A DNA stretch of 64,000 bases. It comes from CBDCDJ01 sp965215355. Its GTDB lineage: Bacteria; Deinococcota; Deinococci; Deinococcales; Trueperaceae. A program made the position numbers and the translations under genes. Positions 50,820 to 59,721 of the stretch are shown piece by piece. The notes beneath the pieces were generated by a model. It did not search any database. It saw only the letters and a program-made list of their open reading frames with translations, and had not been told where the DNA came from. Positions within the stretch are counted from its first letter, which is position 1, and each line of letters starts with the position of its first letter. The stretch is from contig CBDCDJ010000007.1 of NCBI GenBank assembly GCA_965215355.1, positions 3,844,001-3,908,000 of the forward strand. Reading direction: 5' to 3'.

Positions 50820-52004
50820 TCAAGCACCGACGGTGAGTTTGGAAAAGCGTTCTTCTACTTGCTCGAGTGTTTCGTCCTTTTTAGGAAAAGCAAACCGCAC
50901 CCGCCCCCGGCCCAAGCTCGGGTCGCTGCGGTAAAAAGAGGAGCCGGGAATCGCGCCGATGCCTAAGTGGTCGATGAGCCAGTAGACGAACTTGTCGTCG
51001 TCATCGGACAAACCCATTCTTTCGGCCACCGGGCGAAAGTCGGCGAGCGTGTAGTAAGCGCCTTCGGGCGTGGGCGCGTCGAAACCGGCATTTTTCAGAA
51101 TCGCCATCATCTTTGTGCGGCGCTCCACGTAATACTTTTTCAGCCAGTCGTAATACTCCGGCCCGAAGTTAATCGCCGTCACCGACGCTTTTTGCAACGG
51201 CGAGGGCGAACAAATTGTCGTGAAGTCGTGGATTTTCCGCAGCGCGTTCGTGAGATGTGCGGGGGCGATGGCGTAGCCGACGCGCCAGCCCGTCACCGAG
51301 TAGCTTTTGGACAGTCCGCTGATGGTGACGGTCCGCTCCGCCATGCCGTCTAAAGTGGCGATGGGGATGTGCTCGAGCCCGTCATAGACCATGTGCTCGT
51401 AAATCTCGTCGCTGATGGCAACCACGTCGAACTCTAGGCACAGGTCGGCGATTTGTTGCAACTCCTCACGCCGAAATACCCGCCCCGACGGGTTGTGCGG
51501 CGTGTTGAAGATGCAGGCCTTGACGCCCGGTGTTTCGAACGCACGGCGCAGTTCGTCGGGGTCAAAACGAAAGTCCGGCGGGCGAATCGGCACCCACAGG
51601 GCTTCGGCCCCGGCGAAAACGACGCCCGCGTGGTAGTTCTCGTGGGCGGGCTCGAGGATGACCACCTTTTCACCCTTGTCGACCACACCCAAGAGCGCGC
51701 TGATGACCGCCTCGGTGACGCCGCAGGTGATGGTGACCTCGAGAGCCGGGTCGGGCCGGAAGCCGTAAAAACGTTCGGTCTTATCGGCGACCGCCGCGCG
51801 CAACTCGGGCAAGCCCCAGGTCGGCACGTACTGGTTGAAGCCGTTTTGCAGCGCCTCGCTGGCGGCCTCGAGCAACGCCTGGGGCGGTGAAAAGTCCGGC
51901 GAGCCTTGGCCCAAGTTGATGGCCCCTTTGCTCAGGGCGTACACGGTCAGGCCGCGGATGGTGGACTCGAACAGGTTGTCGACGCGTGTGGCGGCTTGGG
52001 GCAT
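50820..52004 (-). CDS. Class I/II pyridoxal-phosphate aminotransferase
   Basis: 394 residues. PLP lysine in SGLSKSYSVTGWRVGY; INLGQGSPDF, NTPHNPSGRVF, SDEIYEHMVYDG and the C-terminal Arg in GRVRFAF are class I motifs. The pattern is that of methionine/kynurenine/glutamine-type aminotransferases; substrate not resolvable. ATG with GAGGAGA upstream. Confidence 0.92.
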   Translation of the reverse strand: MPQAATRVDNLFESTIRGLTVYALSKGAINLGQGSPDFSPPQALLEAASEALQNGFNQYVPTWGLPELRAAVADKTERFYGFRPDPALEVTITCGVTEAVISALLGVVDKGEKVVILEPAHENYHAGVVFAGAEALWVPIRPPDFRFDPDELRRAFETPGVKACIFNTPHNPSGRVFRREELQQIADLCLEFDVVAISDEIYEHMVYDGLEHIPIATLDGMAERTVTISGLSKSYSVTGWRVGYAIAPAHLTNALRKIHDFTTICSPSPLQKASVTAINFGPEYYDWLKKYYVERRTKMMAILKNAGFDAPTPEGAYYTLADFRPVAERMGLSDDDDKFVYWLIDHLGIGAIPGSSFYRSDPSLGRGRVRFAFPKKDETLEQVEERFSKLTVGA

Positions 52005-52263
52005 GGGGGGTCTCCTCGAGAGCTGCTTGCCAGCATACCCGGTTGGCGGCTCGGCCGGGCAACCTAGCCGGATTACAACCGAGCCGGGTAACAACCGGGT
52101 TTCTCTCGCAAGAACGTCTGAAGCGGTCGGGCTGAGGGTTTTGGTTTGCCGGACTCGCAAGCCGAGTTCAAAACGGTCGCCCTCAAAAGAAACGACGAAT
52201 AACTTTTTTCTCTTCACCAGCGCCTGCGGTTCTGCAAACTGTAAGCCTGACGAAAGGATGACC

Positions 52264-53937
52264 ATGCGACGTTTTTTGAACTTTGTTTTCCTCGCCGCCC
52301 TGCTCACCGCCTGTGGCGGCAACGAGCCGACCGGCCCCGCTTATTTGGAGGCCGGTCTGGTCGCTTACGACTCTCAGGTTGTGGTGCACGGGTTGCACAG
52401 CGGTCTGTCGGCGGCGTTGCGCGCCGACTTGAGTCGGGCCGCCTTGCAAGCGGTTACCGAACGTGAGGGGCTAGGGCCGCAAGCGCTCCCTCTGGACTAT
52501 CAGGTGTTGCTCAAGGCGTTTTGGCAAGCCGCGCCGGGCGCGGAAGCTTACCGCGTGTTCATCCGCGAACAGGGTGGCGCGGCGCAAGAAATCGCCTCGC
52601 TGGGCCCGGGTCAAACCGAGTTGACGCTGCTGGACATCCTGCCGCAGTTCGAAGTCGAAGGGGGCCGAGTCTACGAGGTCGGCGTGGCGAGCGTCGTGTC
52701 CGGTCGGGCCGGCGCGGTCACCTGGTCGTGGCCCATGCAAGCTTTGGGCGCGGTGAAGCTGACCTCGCCGGGTAATGCCTCGCAGCAACCCGCCCGGCCC
52801 CAGTTCGTGTGGACGAACGCCCGCGGCAATCCGGTCGCCACGGAAATAGACGTCGTAGACGGCAGCGGCAAGGTTGTGCTGTCCAACCTGTGGACGAGCG
52901 CACCCTTACCCTCTTCCGCCAGCACCAGCCAAGACCTGCCGGGCGGCGACTACCGCTGGGTCGTCGTCAACGCCAGCGGCAGCCAGACTGTGCAAGACCC
53001 GCGTATGCAGGACTTCTTTCCACTCGGCTACACGGTCATGTCGGTGCCCTCGCCCGCCTCGTTCACCGTCGGCGGCGGGGGTGGGGGCGGCCAGCCCAGC
53101 GGCGACTTTGAAATCGTCCTGCGCTTCGGCCCCAACACCACCGAAGCCCGCAAAGAAGTCTTCCGGGCGGCGGCGGCGCGTTGGCAGCAAGTCATCAGCG
53201 GCGACCTGCGAGACTTCCCCATCGACAAGCCGCTCGGAGCTTGCGGGGAAAACGAACCGGCAGAAAACGGCACGGTCGACGACCTCATCGTCTACGCCGA
53301 AGTCGGGCCTATCGACGGGCCGGGCCAGGTTTTAGGCTACGCCGGTCCTTGCCTCGTCCGCGGCGGCGGTTTGAGCGCCTACGGCATAATGCGTTTCGAC
53401 AGCGAAGACGTTCCTAAACTCGAGGCCGAGGGAAGCTTTTCGGGCACCATCCTGCACGAAATGGGACACGTCTTAGGCATCGGCAGCCTCTGGCGCGACC
53501 ACGGGCTGCTCAGTTTTGAAGGCTCCGAGTGTTTAGAGGCGACTTCGGTCGGCTTTACGGGCGCAGCGGCCAAAAGCGAGTACGCCGCCCTGGGCGGCTC
53601 CGACGACGTGCCGGTCGAAAACGACCACGGGCGCGGCACCAAGTGCGGGCACTGGGACGAAGAAACCTTCGACACCGAACTCATGACGGGCTTCGCCGAA
53701 GGAACTTTGCCCTTGCCGCTGAGCCGCATGACCATCGCCTCGCTCGAGGATTTGGGTTACGTGGTCGACAAAAACGTCGCCGACCCTTACCAGCTTCCCA
53801 GCTGCTCCCCCACCTGCCTCCGCGCCGACGACGGCCTCGACATCGCCGGACGGGAAATCATATTAGCTCCCAAGTTCGTGCTCGAGCCCGACGGCAGCTT
53901 GACCCCCCTAGAGACGCAGACGCCGCCTCAGCATTGA
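52264..53937 (+). CDS. Lipoprotein zinc metalloprotease with HExxH motif
   Basis: 557 residues. Lipobox LTAC (Cys17). Residues about 60-270 are beta-sandwich (fibronectin III-like, repeated in two units), then a glycine spacer (GGGGGGG) and the protease domain: TILHEMGHVLGIGSLW, the HExxHxxG form of metzincin/leishmanolysin-like enzymes, followed by MTIASLEDLGY as in Met-turn regions. Several cysteines. Cell-surface protease, specificity unknown. ATG 52264 preferred over 52258 because GAAAGGATG gives a usable site. A 15-bp tandem duplication covers the stop codon. Confidence 0.85.
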   Translation: MRRFLNFVFLAALLTACGGNEPTGPAYLEAGLVAYDSQVVVHGLHSGLSAALRADLSRAALQAVTEREGLGPQALPLDYQVLLKAFWQAAPGAEAYRVFIREQGGAAQEIASLGPGQTELTLLDILPQFEVEGGRVYEVGVASVVSGRAGAVTWSWPMQALGAVKLTSPGNASQQPARPQFVWTNARGNPVATEIDVVDGSGKVVLSNLWTSAPLPSSASTSQDLPGGDYRWVVVNASGSQTVQDPRMQDFFPLGYTVMSVPSPASFTVGGGGGGGQPSGDFEIVLRFGPNTTEARKEVFRAAAARWQQVISGDLRDFPIDKPLGACGENEPAENGTVDDLIVYAEVGPIDGPGQVLGYAGPCLVRGGGLSAYGIMRFDSEDVPKLEAEGSFSGTILHEMGHVLGIGSLWRDHGLLSFEGSECLEATSVGFTGAAAKSEYAALGGSDDVPVENDHGRGTKCGHWDEETFDTELMTGFAEGTLPLPLSRMTIASLEDLGYVVDKNVADPYQLPSCSPTCLRADDGLDIAGREIILAPKFVLEPDGSLTPLETQTPPQH

Positions 53938-53955
53938 ACACCTCAGTATTGAACG
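53926..53955. repeat. 15-bp tandem duplication over the protease stop codon
   Basis: CCTCAGCATTGAACA then CCTCAGTATTGAACG (two mismatches); the stop TGA itself is duplicated. Confidence 0.8.
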
Positions 53956-53994
53956 CTTAAACACAAAAGGCGATGCGTGACGCGTAAAAACCGG

Positions 53995-54036
53995 CGAGCA
54001 GTGAGTGGGCATTTGAAGACTCACTGCTCGTTTTTT
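53995..54036 (+). terminator. Strong intrinsic terminator after the metalloprotease
   Basis: 12-bp perfect stem CGAGCAGTGAGT/ACTCACTGCTCG with a 12-nt loop and a T6 tract (54031-54036). Confidence 0.92.
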
Positions 54037-54060
54037 GCTCAAAAGAGGTTTGTGTCAGGT

Positions 54061-54095
54061 ATTTAAGTCGAATTTAAGCCTCACCTTTTTAAGCT
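54061..54095 (+). promoter_or_regulatory. Promoter with 17-bp element shared with the gene at 59375
   Basis: ATTTAAGTCGAATTTAA (54061-54077) occurs identically, inverted, at 59439-59455. GTCGAA within it lies exactly 17 bp before TAAGCT (54090-54095), as in the other copy (TAGGCT). TTTAAG repeats with 11-bp period, as in binding sites of response regulators. Confidence 0.6.
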
Positions 54096-54121
54096 GACGA
54101 CAGCCTAAAGGAGGTCTGAAG

Positions 54122-54940
54122 ATGAAACGAGTCGTTTTGCTTTGCACGTTCGTGTTGACGACGGCGCTGGCCCAGAGCGCACTCACCCCGCTGACGCTGC
54201 AGTCAACGCCCGGCAACCCCGTCGTAGGGGTGTGGCAGGTGAGTTTTCCGAACGACGGCGGGCCGCCGGTCGAGGGCGTCGTGGGCTTCAACCCGGACGG
54301 CACCTATCGCGAGGAGATGACGAGCCAGGGTCAACAGGTGGCGTTTTGGGAAGGCCGCTACACGCTCGCCCCGGACGGCACGCTCACCCAAACCGAAACG
54401 AACAAGTCGCCGCAGTTCTGCTTTCAGGGGCAGTGCGAGCCCAACGACGGGCCAAGCGTGACGACGAGCCGGTTGAGCGCGCAAGGCCCGAACAGCATCA
54501 CCCTGACGTACGCCGAGGGCAGCGAGACGTACACCCTGACGTTTCAGCGCGTCGGCGCTGCAGCCCAACCCCAACCCGGCCCTCAGCCCGCACCCCAAGT
54601 GTGCAGCGGCCCTGTGCCCGCGCCGGGCTACACGCAACCCGGTCCTGCACCCGCCGAAATAGGCACCAACCCCTGGGCGGGTGACTACTCGGACGGCGAC
54701 GTCACGCTGCACCTCGCCGGCCCCGGCGCGGACTATTTCGAGCGCGGCGGCCAGCGCTACCCGCTGCAACTGACGGGCACGAACGAGCGCCTTGGCACGT
54801 TCAGCAGCGACGGCAACAGCTTTCCGGTGGTGCTCGAGCGCTTCGGCAGCAGCGTCGTTCTAAGCTCCGGGAACGCGCGCTTCACCCTTCAGCCTGCACC
54901 CGACGGCGCGGTGCAACCGGCCAATCCGCTGGGGAACTGA
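54122..54940 (+). CDS. Secreted protein of unknown function
   Basis: 272 residues. Signal peptide MKRVVLLCTFVLTTALAQ. Mature part: a beta-barrel-like domain (VVGVWQVSFP, FNPDGTYREEM, GRYTLAPDGTLTQT), a proline/glutamine-rich linker (about residues 145-180) and a second beta domain (NPWAGDYSDGDVTLHLAG...). ATG with AAGGAGG upstream. Expressed from the shared-element promoter; function unknown. Confidence 0.8.
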   Translation: MKRVVLLCTFVLTTALAQSALTPLTLQSTPGNPVVGVWQVSFPNDGGPPVEGVVGFNPDGTYREEMTSQGQQVAFWEGRYTLAPDGTLTQTETNKSPQFCFQGQCEPNDGPSVTTSRLSAQGPNSITLTYAEGSETYTLTFQRVGAAAQPQPGPQPAPQVCSGPVPAPGYTQPGPAPAEIGTNPWAGDYSDGDVTLHLAGPGADYFERGGQRYPLQLTGTNERLGTFSSDGNSFPVVLERFGSSVVLSSGNARFTLQPAPDGAVQPANPLGN

Positions 54941-55041
54941 GCAGCCCGTAACCGCAAGGCGTCAGGGTTCGCAAGCTTGGGCTGGAGACGCCCGAGTGGA
55001 GCTGCCGAAGACCACGAGAAACGAGTCCCCGCGCCGCCCTC

Positions 55042-55691
55042 ATGACGCTGCTGTCGCAAAGCGCGCAGTTGAGCGGCGCTGAGCGGCGGCGCTTGCTGGG
55101 GGTCGCGCTCGGGGTTGCCGAGGTGGGCGCGGACTACGAGCTGCTCGGCGCGGTGCTCAGGCAGAGGCCGACGTGCGCGCCGACGCCCTCGCGGTCATGC
55201 TGAACCTGGCCGACGAGACGCATCCCTACTTCGCCGGGTTGTTGGGCGCTTTGCGGGACGGCGAGCGCACCCTGGTTTTGGGCGCGCTGCTAGAGGCGTC
55301 GCGGCTCGAGCCCAATTCGGAGCGCCGCCTGTTACGTTTGAACCGCCTTGTCAAAGTGCTTCCCCAAGCCAGCCTCGGCTTTTACTGGCCCGAGGCCGAA
55401 GCACTCGCCGAGCAGGGCGGCGACGACGCGCAGTTGGCCCTGTTGGGTTTTGTGCGAGAACTGCCGCCCCCGGCACGCCCGCTGACCGTGGACACGCTGC
55501 GGCGCGCCCTCGGAAAAGTAGGGAACGCCTTTAAACGTGCGATAACCTTTGCTGCTTTAGCAGAGCTGGTCGAACTCAGCAAGGGCGATCTTGTCGAGGC
55601 TGGTGTGAGCGCTGCGCGGATTCCCGACGAGACGCTGCGTGTAATGACGCTCACACGGTTGTCCCAGCTCGAGGATCGAAAGTCCGACTGA
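55042..55691 (+). pseudogene. Helical (HEAT-like) protein, apparently frameshifted
   Basis: One frame from ATG 55042 reads MTLLSQSAQLSGAERRRLLGV...ELLGAVLRQ; the other continues AEADVRADALAVMLNLADETHPYFAGLLGALRDGERTLVLGALLEASR to 55691. The helical repeats join well at about 55158-55165 (AGGCAGAGG), so a one-base indel is likely. The downstream frame alone (55173-55691, 172 residues) might be translated. No Shine-Dalgarno is visible. Family not recognised. Confidence 0.5.
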
Positions 55692-55726
55692 TTTTTCGCG
55701 CCAGCGCTCACAGCAGCACTGTGCAA

Positions 55727-55796
55727 GTAGTCAGAATTTGGTAGCTCCGAATGATGCTGACTACTGCTAACGTCAACAGATGATAACGTCAACAGA
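55727..55796. promoter_or_regulatory. Inverted repeat and direct repeats upstream of the SARP-like regulator
   Basis: 9-bp inverted repeat AGTAGTCAG/CTGACTACT (55727-55735, 55757-55765) followed by the 13-bp direct repeat TAACGTCAACAGA at 55768-55780 and 55784-55796. SARP-type proteins bind direct repeats, so autoregulation is possible. Confidence 0.5.
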
Positions 55797-55874
55797 ACAA
55801 TAAGGCACAGACTTCTGTGGCGGGCAAAGGTCACGCCTCGGCCGGTTTTCCCCTGTTAAGGTAGAAAAGACGCT

Positions 55875-58598
55875 GTGCTAGGCTTTCGCCCCAAGACGAG
55901 CAACCACTACCTCTCGCGCTCTCGCCTGCTCAGGCTGCTGCCCGAAGAGCCGGGTTTCGTGGTCTGGCTCGAGGCTCCCTACGGCTACGGTAAAAGCGTG
56001 CTGAGTAGCCAGTGGGCCGACCGGCTCGAGGTGGGGGGTTGGCGCGTCGTCTGGTTGGCCTTGGCGGAGCGCGAGCCGAAAGAGGCGCTGGCCCAGCACC
56101 TGTCTTTACCGCCCGAGGCCCCCTGGGCCGTTATCTTAGAAGCCCTTTGGCAGCAGCCGACGCTGTTGGTGCTTGAGGACTTGGAAACGCTTCGTGACGA
56201 AACCCTTAGCAGCCACACGGGGCTGTCGCCTTTGCTCAAAGACGTGCGCGGTCTGGTGCTGCTCGCCAGCCGCAACCGGCTCACCCTGGCTGAACTGCCG
56301 CGCCTGGTCACGGAGCGGCGACTCCTGCACTTAGACGCCGACGCCCTGGCGTTCAGTGCCGAAGAAACCCGGCTGCTTTTCCAAGACCGAGCGCGCGCCG
56401 ACCAGATCTGGCGACGAACGCAAGGCTGGCCGCTTCCTTTACACTTTGCCGCTTTGACCGGGGAGTTGCCGGAACGCGACGCGCTGTTAGAAGGGATGCG
56501 CGGCAGCTTAAAGACACCTGTGTGGGAAGAGGCCCTGCTCTTAGCCGCGGTTTCACACCTTCCCGAGGAAGCCGCCCGAGAGACCACCGAGCACTTAGCT
56601 CGTAGCGGCTTCACCCAGCGAATCGAGGCCGGTTACCGCCTTCACGCGCTGGCGGGCGAGGCTATTTTGCAAGCCTACGCCGACCCCGTCCAACGGGTCG
56701 TTTTGCGTGAAGCGCCGCGGCTGCCCCCGCTGCTGCGGGGTGAGGCGTTCGAACGCGCCGGGCTCTACGAAGCGCTCGGCGCACTCCTCGACACCCCCCG
56801 CGGGAGCCTGGCCCGCCAAGCCCCCGAAGCGGTGGTGCGCTGGGACGCCCTCGCGCCGGAGCCGAGCGGAGCCGAGCGCCGCCGGTCGGTCGGCTGGTCG
56901 CTCTGTTCCCTCGGAAATTTCAAGCAGGGCATCCCCACGCTGCTGCAAGCGGCCGAGCTGTCCGGTGCGAGCGCCGATGGGCGGCTCAACTGTTACCGGG
57001 ACGCCGTCTGGTTTTTGGCGCAGACGCGGGATTTTGAGCGGGCGCGTAGCGTCGAAGCGGCTGCTGAAACCCTTTTCGAGCAGAGCGACCCTGAAACCGT
57101 CGGGGCTTACCTCAACAACCTCTTTTTACTGCACTTCGAAAAAGGTGACTGGCAAAAAGCCGCGGCCACGCTTCGCGCCGCGCTCGAGTATTACCCGGCG
57201 ACAAGCCCCAAGCGCGCTATTTCCGAGGGCAACTTAGCCATCGTCAAGTGGCACCACCGCGGGGATGTTGACGCGCTCCGCCTGGGGCGCAGCCGGGCGC
57301 TCGCTTCGAACAAAAAACACAACCCGAGCAACGTTCCGGGCGACCTGCTCCAACTGGGCGAAGTCGCGCACCTCTTGGGCGAGCGTGACGAGGCCTTGGT
57401 CTACTGCCGCGAGGCTAAAGCCTGGGCCAAGGCGTCGCCGCGCTGGGCGCTCGAGGCCGAAGCCCTTGGCGCTTACCTAGAACTGGACGCGACTCCCTTT
57501 CCCCTCCTCCTCGCCAAAGCCGAAGCGTGGCAGGACGAGTCGCTGCTGGACCGTATCCGCTTTTTCTGGGCAAACACGCTGCTGGACCGTGCAGAGCACC
57601 GTGAGGCACTTCGAGCTTTGGGCGACGCAGCGGGCTTTTGGTCGGGGGTGGCTCGAGCCCTGGCGCTGGGCAGCGCCGAGCGCCAGGAAGCCTTGGCTGC
57701 TTTGGGGCCGCAGCCCACGCCTGAACGCTTTATGGAAGCCAGACTCCACTGGCACGCGGCTCGCTACCGCGTCACGCGCGCAACCGAAGACTTAGAAAAA
57801 CTCCTCGGGCTCACCCTGGTGCGCGAGCGCCTGCTGCCCGGCTTAGTCCCCCTCCTCGAACTGCCCCGCGAACGCCCCGACTTGGCGCGGGTTTACCCCC
57901 TCGCCGAGGTGTTAAACGCCGGTTGGCGGGAAGCCGCCCAAGTTCGCCATGACGACCTACCCGACCTCGAGCTTGTTTTGTTCGCGGAAACGTCGGCTGT
58001 TTTGCTCGGTGAACCCCTCAACCTGACCGACCGCCAAAAGCAAATGCTTGTGCTCTTGACCCTCGGCTTAGGTCGCGACGAAGTCGCCGAAGCCATGTGG
58101 CCCGAGGTCGACGCCAAAAAGCAGCGCAACAACCTCAACGTGCAGCTCAACACCTTACGCAAGGCCACCGAGCCCTGGGGCGTCAGCACCTATCTTTTCG
58201 AGGATGGTTTGAGACGGGTCGTGTCCGACTATGCAAAGCTGAACGCCGCCCTCGAGTCAGGCGACGCGGGCGCTGCTTATGCGCTCTACCGGGAGCCGTT
58301 CGCGCCGGGAATCGACCTTTTCGTGGTCGAAGAAGAGCGGGGGCGGTTGCGCGAAGGAGTCGTCACGCTGCTGTTCGGGGCGAGCGCGGGCGCGCCGAAT
58401 GCCGACGCCGGTGCGTATTTGGAACGCGTGCTCGAGCTTGAACCCCTGCACGAAGAAGCCTTGCAGAGTTTTCTGAAACAACTCCTCAAGCGGGGCCGCA
58501 GGCGCGAGGCCAGAGGGCGGTTCGACAAGTTCAAGGCACGTTTGGAAGCAGAGATGGGGCTCGAGCCGTTGGGGGAAACGCGAGCTATTCTCAACTAG
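55875..58598 (+). CDS. Large transcriptional activator: P-loop ATPase, TPR region, C-terminal SARP-like wHTH-BTAD
   Basis: 907 residues. N-terminal STAND-like ATPase with Walker A APYGYGKS (residues 34-41) and Walker B TLLVLEDLE (about 95-103); a long helical/TPR middle (about 280-660); then a winged-helix (LTDRQKQMLVLLTLG...VAEAMWPEVDAKKQRNNLNVQLNTLRKA, about 690-745) and a BTAD-type domain (YALYREPFAPG...EPLHEEALQSFLKQLLKRGRRREAR...). SARP regulators normally carry wHTH-BTAD at the N-terminus; here it is C-terminal, as in MalT-like ordering. GTG start follows TTAAGG. Flanked by the two genes that share a promoter element, so it may activate them (inference). Confidence 0.85.
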   Translation: MLGFRPKTSNHYLSRSRLLRLLPEEPGFVVWLEAPYGYGKSVLSSQWADRLEVGGWRVVWLALAEREPKEALAQHLSLPPEAPWAVILEALWQQPTLLVLEDLETLRDETLSSHTGLSPLLKDVRGLVLLASRNRLTLAELPRLVTERRLLHLDADALAFSAEETRLLFQDRARADQIWRRTQGWPLPLHFAALTGELPERDALLEGMRGSLKTPVWEEALLLAAVSHLPEEAARETTEHLARSGFTQRIEAGYRLHALAGEAILQAYADPVQRVVLREAPRLPPLLRGEAFERAGLYEALGALLDTPRGSLARQAPEAVVRWDALAPEPSGAERRRSVGWSLCSLGNFKQGIPTLLQAAELSGASADGRLNCYRDAVWFLAQTRDFERARSVEAAAETLFEQSDPETVGAYLNNLFLLHFEKGDWQKAAATLRAALEYYPATSPKRAISEGNLAIVKWHHRGDVDALRLGRSRALASNKKHNPSNVPGDLLQLGEVAHLLGERDEALVYCREAKAWAKASPRWALEAEALGAYLELDATPFPLLLAKAEAWQDESLLDRIRFFWANTLLDRAEHREALRALGDAAGFWSGVARALALGSAERQEALAALGPQPTPERFMEARLHWHAARYRVTRATEDLEKLLGLTLVRERLLPGLVPLLELPRERPDLARVYPLAEVLNAGWREAAQVRHDDLPDLELVLFAETSAVLLGEPLNLTDRQKQMLVLLTLGLGRDEVAEAMWPEVDAKKQRNNLNVQLNTLRKATEPWGVSTYLFEDGLRRVVSDYAKLNAALESGDAGAAYALYREPFAPGIDLFVVEEERGRLREGVVTLLFGASAGAPNADAGAYLERVLELEPLHEEALQSFLKQLLKRGRRREARGRFDKFKARLEAEMGLEPLGETRAILN

Positions 58599-58633
58599 GG
58601 CGGACAGCGGTCTCCCGCTCGAGAAACCGCACA

Positions 58634-58661
58634 ACAGGGTCCGGCATTTGCCGGACCCTGT
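58634..58661. terminator. Hairpin between convergent genes
   Basis: 12-bp perfect stem ACAGGGTCCGGC/GCCGGACCCTGT with an ATTT loop; no good U-tract on either side. It probably ends both the regulator and the converging secreted-protein gene. Confidence 0.65.
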
Positions 58662-58688
58662 GGCCTTACGCTTTGCGCTGTTACAGGT

Positions 58689-59375
58689 TTAACGCTGCTG
58701 GTTGAGCAGATACCACCAACCGTTCGCGTCACCCTGATACCAGGTGCCCGTCTGGTAGTCGAAGCTGAGCGGGTAACCGTCGGGGGTGGTGTGGCGCGTG
58801 TTGGGGTCGGGGTAGACCGGCAGGCTGTAGCCCACGCCGCTGATGGGGTTGGTGAATGTCGACTCACCGTAAACCGCGCCCTGCACAAGGTTCGTTTGTC
58901 CTGCGCTCTGCACGGCGCTTCTGTTCATGAAACCCTCGTGCTGCATGTCGAGAATGCCGCTGCTCGTGTTCGCGTTTCGGGTGCCCGACTCGCCCAAACT
59001 CTGCAAGTCGGCCATCCTCTGCTGGTGCATTTGGGTACCCGCGGCCGTCATGTTTTGCCAGTGCTGGTTTTGTTGCTGACACTGCACGGGGTAATCCTGG
59101 CAGTGCAGTTGAGCCCCGAGGCGGAAGGCTTCGTGGTCGGGCGTGGCGTAGTCGCCTGTGCGCTGGCGGTAGTAGTCGGTGTACTCCTGCTGCACTTGCG
59201 CCCAGGCCTGATTCACCTGTTGCTGATTCTGAAGTCGCATCTGTTCTAACTGAGCGTACAACTGCTCATTAAACGGATTCGTGTAGCCACCTACGTCCCA
59301 CTGGGCATTTGCACAGGTAACGAAACTGAGGGCGAAGAGGCTGAGGGCGGTGAGGACGGTCTTGAGGTTTTTCAC
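58689..59375 (-). CDS. Secreted glutamine-rich protein of unknown function
   Basis: 228 residues. Signal peptide MKNLKTVLTALSLFALSFVTCANA. Mature part rich in Gln/Asn/Tyr, with a helical region (EQLYAQLEQMRLQNQQQVNQAWAQ...) and a tail with aromatic motifs (YQTGTWYQGDANGWWYLLNQ). GTG start with TTTAGGAGGAG. Its promoter shares the 17-bp element with the gene at 54122. Function unknown. Confidence 0.8.
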   Translation of the reverse strand: MKNLKTVLTALSLFALSFVTCANAQWDVGGYTNPFNEQLYAQLEQMRLQNQQQVNQAWAQVQQEYTDYYRQRTGDYATPDHEAFRLGAQLHCQDYPVQCQQQNQHWQNMTAAGTQMHQQRMADLQSLGESGTRNANTSSGILDMQHEGFMNRSAVQSAGQTNLVQGAVYGESTFTNPISGVGYSLPVYPDPNTRHTTPDGYPLSFDYQTGTWYQGDANGWWYLLNQQR

Positions 59376-59420
59376 GTCGTTCTCCTCCTAAAGCAAGCTT
59401 GGTACTTGCTTGACGCTCTA

Positions 59421-59455
59421 AGCCTAGAACGTGAGCCGTTAAATTCGACTTAAAT
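59421..59455 (-). promoter_or_regulatory. Promoter with 17-bp element shared with the gene at 54122
   Basis: Minus-strand ATTTAAGTCGAATTTAA (59439-59455), 17 bp from GTCGAA to TAGGCT (59426-59421). Confidence 0.6.
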
Positions 59456-59721
59456 CGGCCTCCTGCGCCCCTCGCGCCCTGCAGTTACGATCGAGCGGTG
59501 ACGCCTGACGCTGCCATTTTTTCGTTTTTGGTCGCCGCCCTGCCCGGCTTTCTCACCGGGCTCGAGCCGAACCGTATGACTGCCACCCACTAGAGCCGCG
59601 AACATACCGTTTCGTCAGGGTGGATGAACGGTACTACCCGCGTGGTATGAAGAAGGAACCTCAACCAAACCATCACCGCTTCTTAAGATTACGCGTTCGT
59701 TTCTCGAGGCGCAGGAGGCCC
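59456..59721. other. Remainder of a 346-bp intergenic region
   Basis: Contains a short GTG frame (59497-59595, VTPDAAIFSFLVAALPGFLTGLEP...) with a GCCCGG/CCGGGC hairpin inside; no family recognised, possibly a gene relic. Nothing else seen. Confidence 0.3.

Noticed and set aside
58634..58661. Operator palindrome
   Set aside because: Its place between two converging stop codons and tight 4-nt loop fit a transcription-ending hairpin better.
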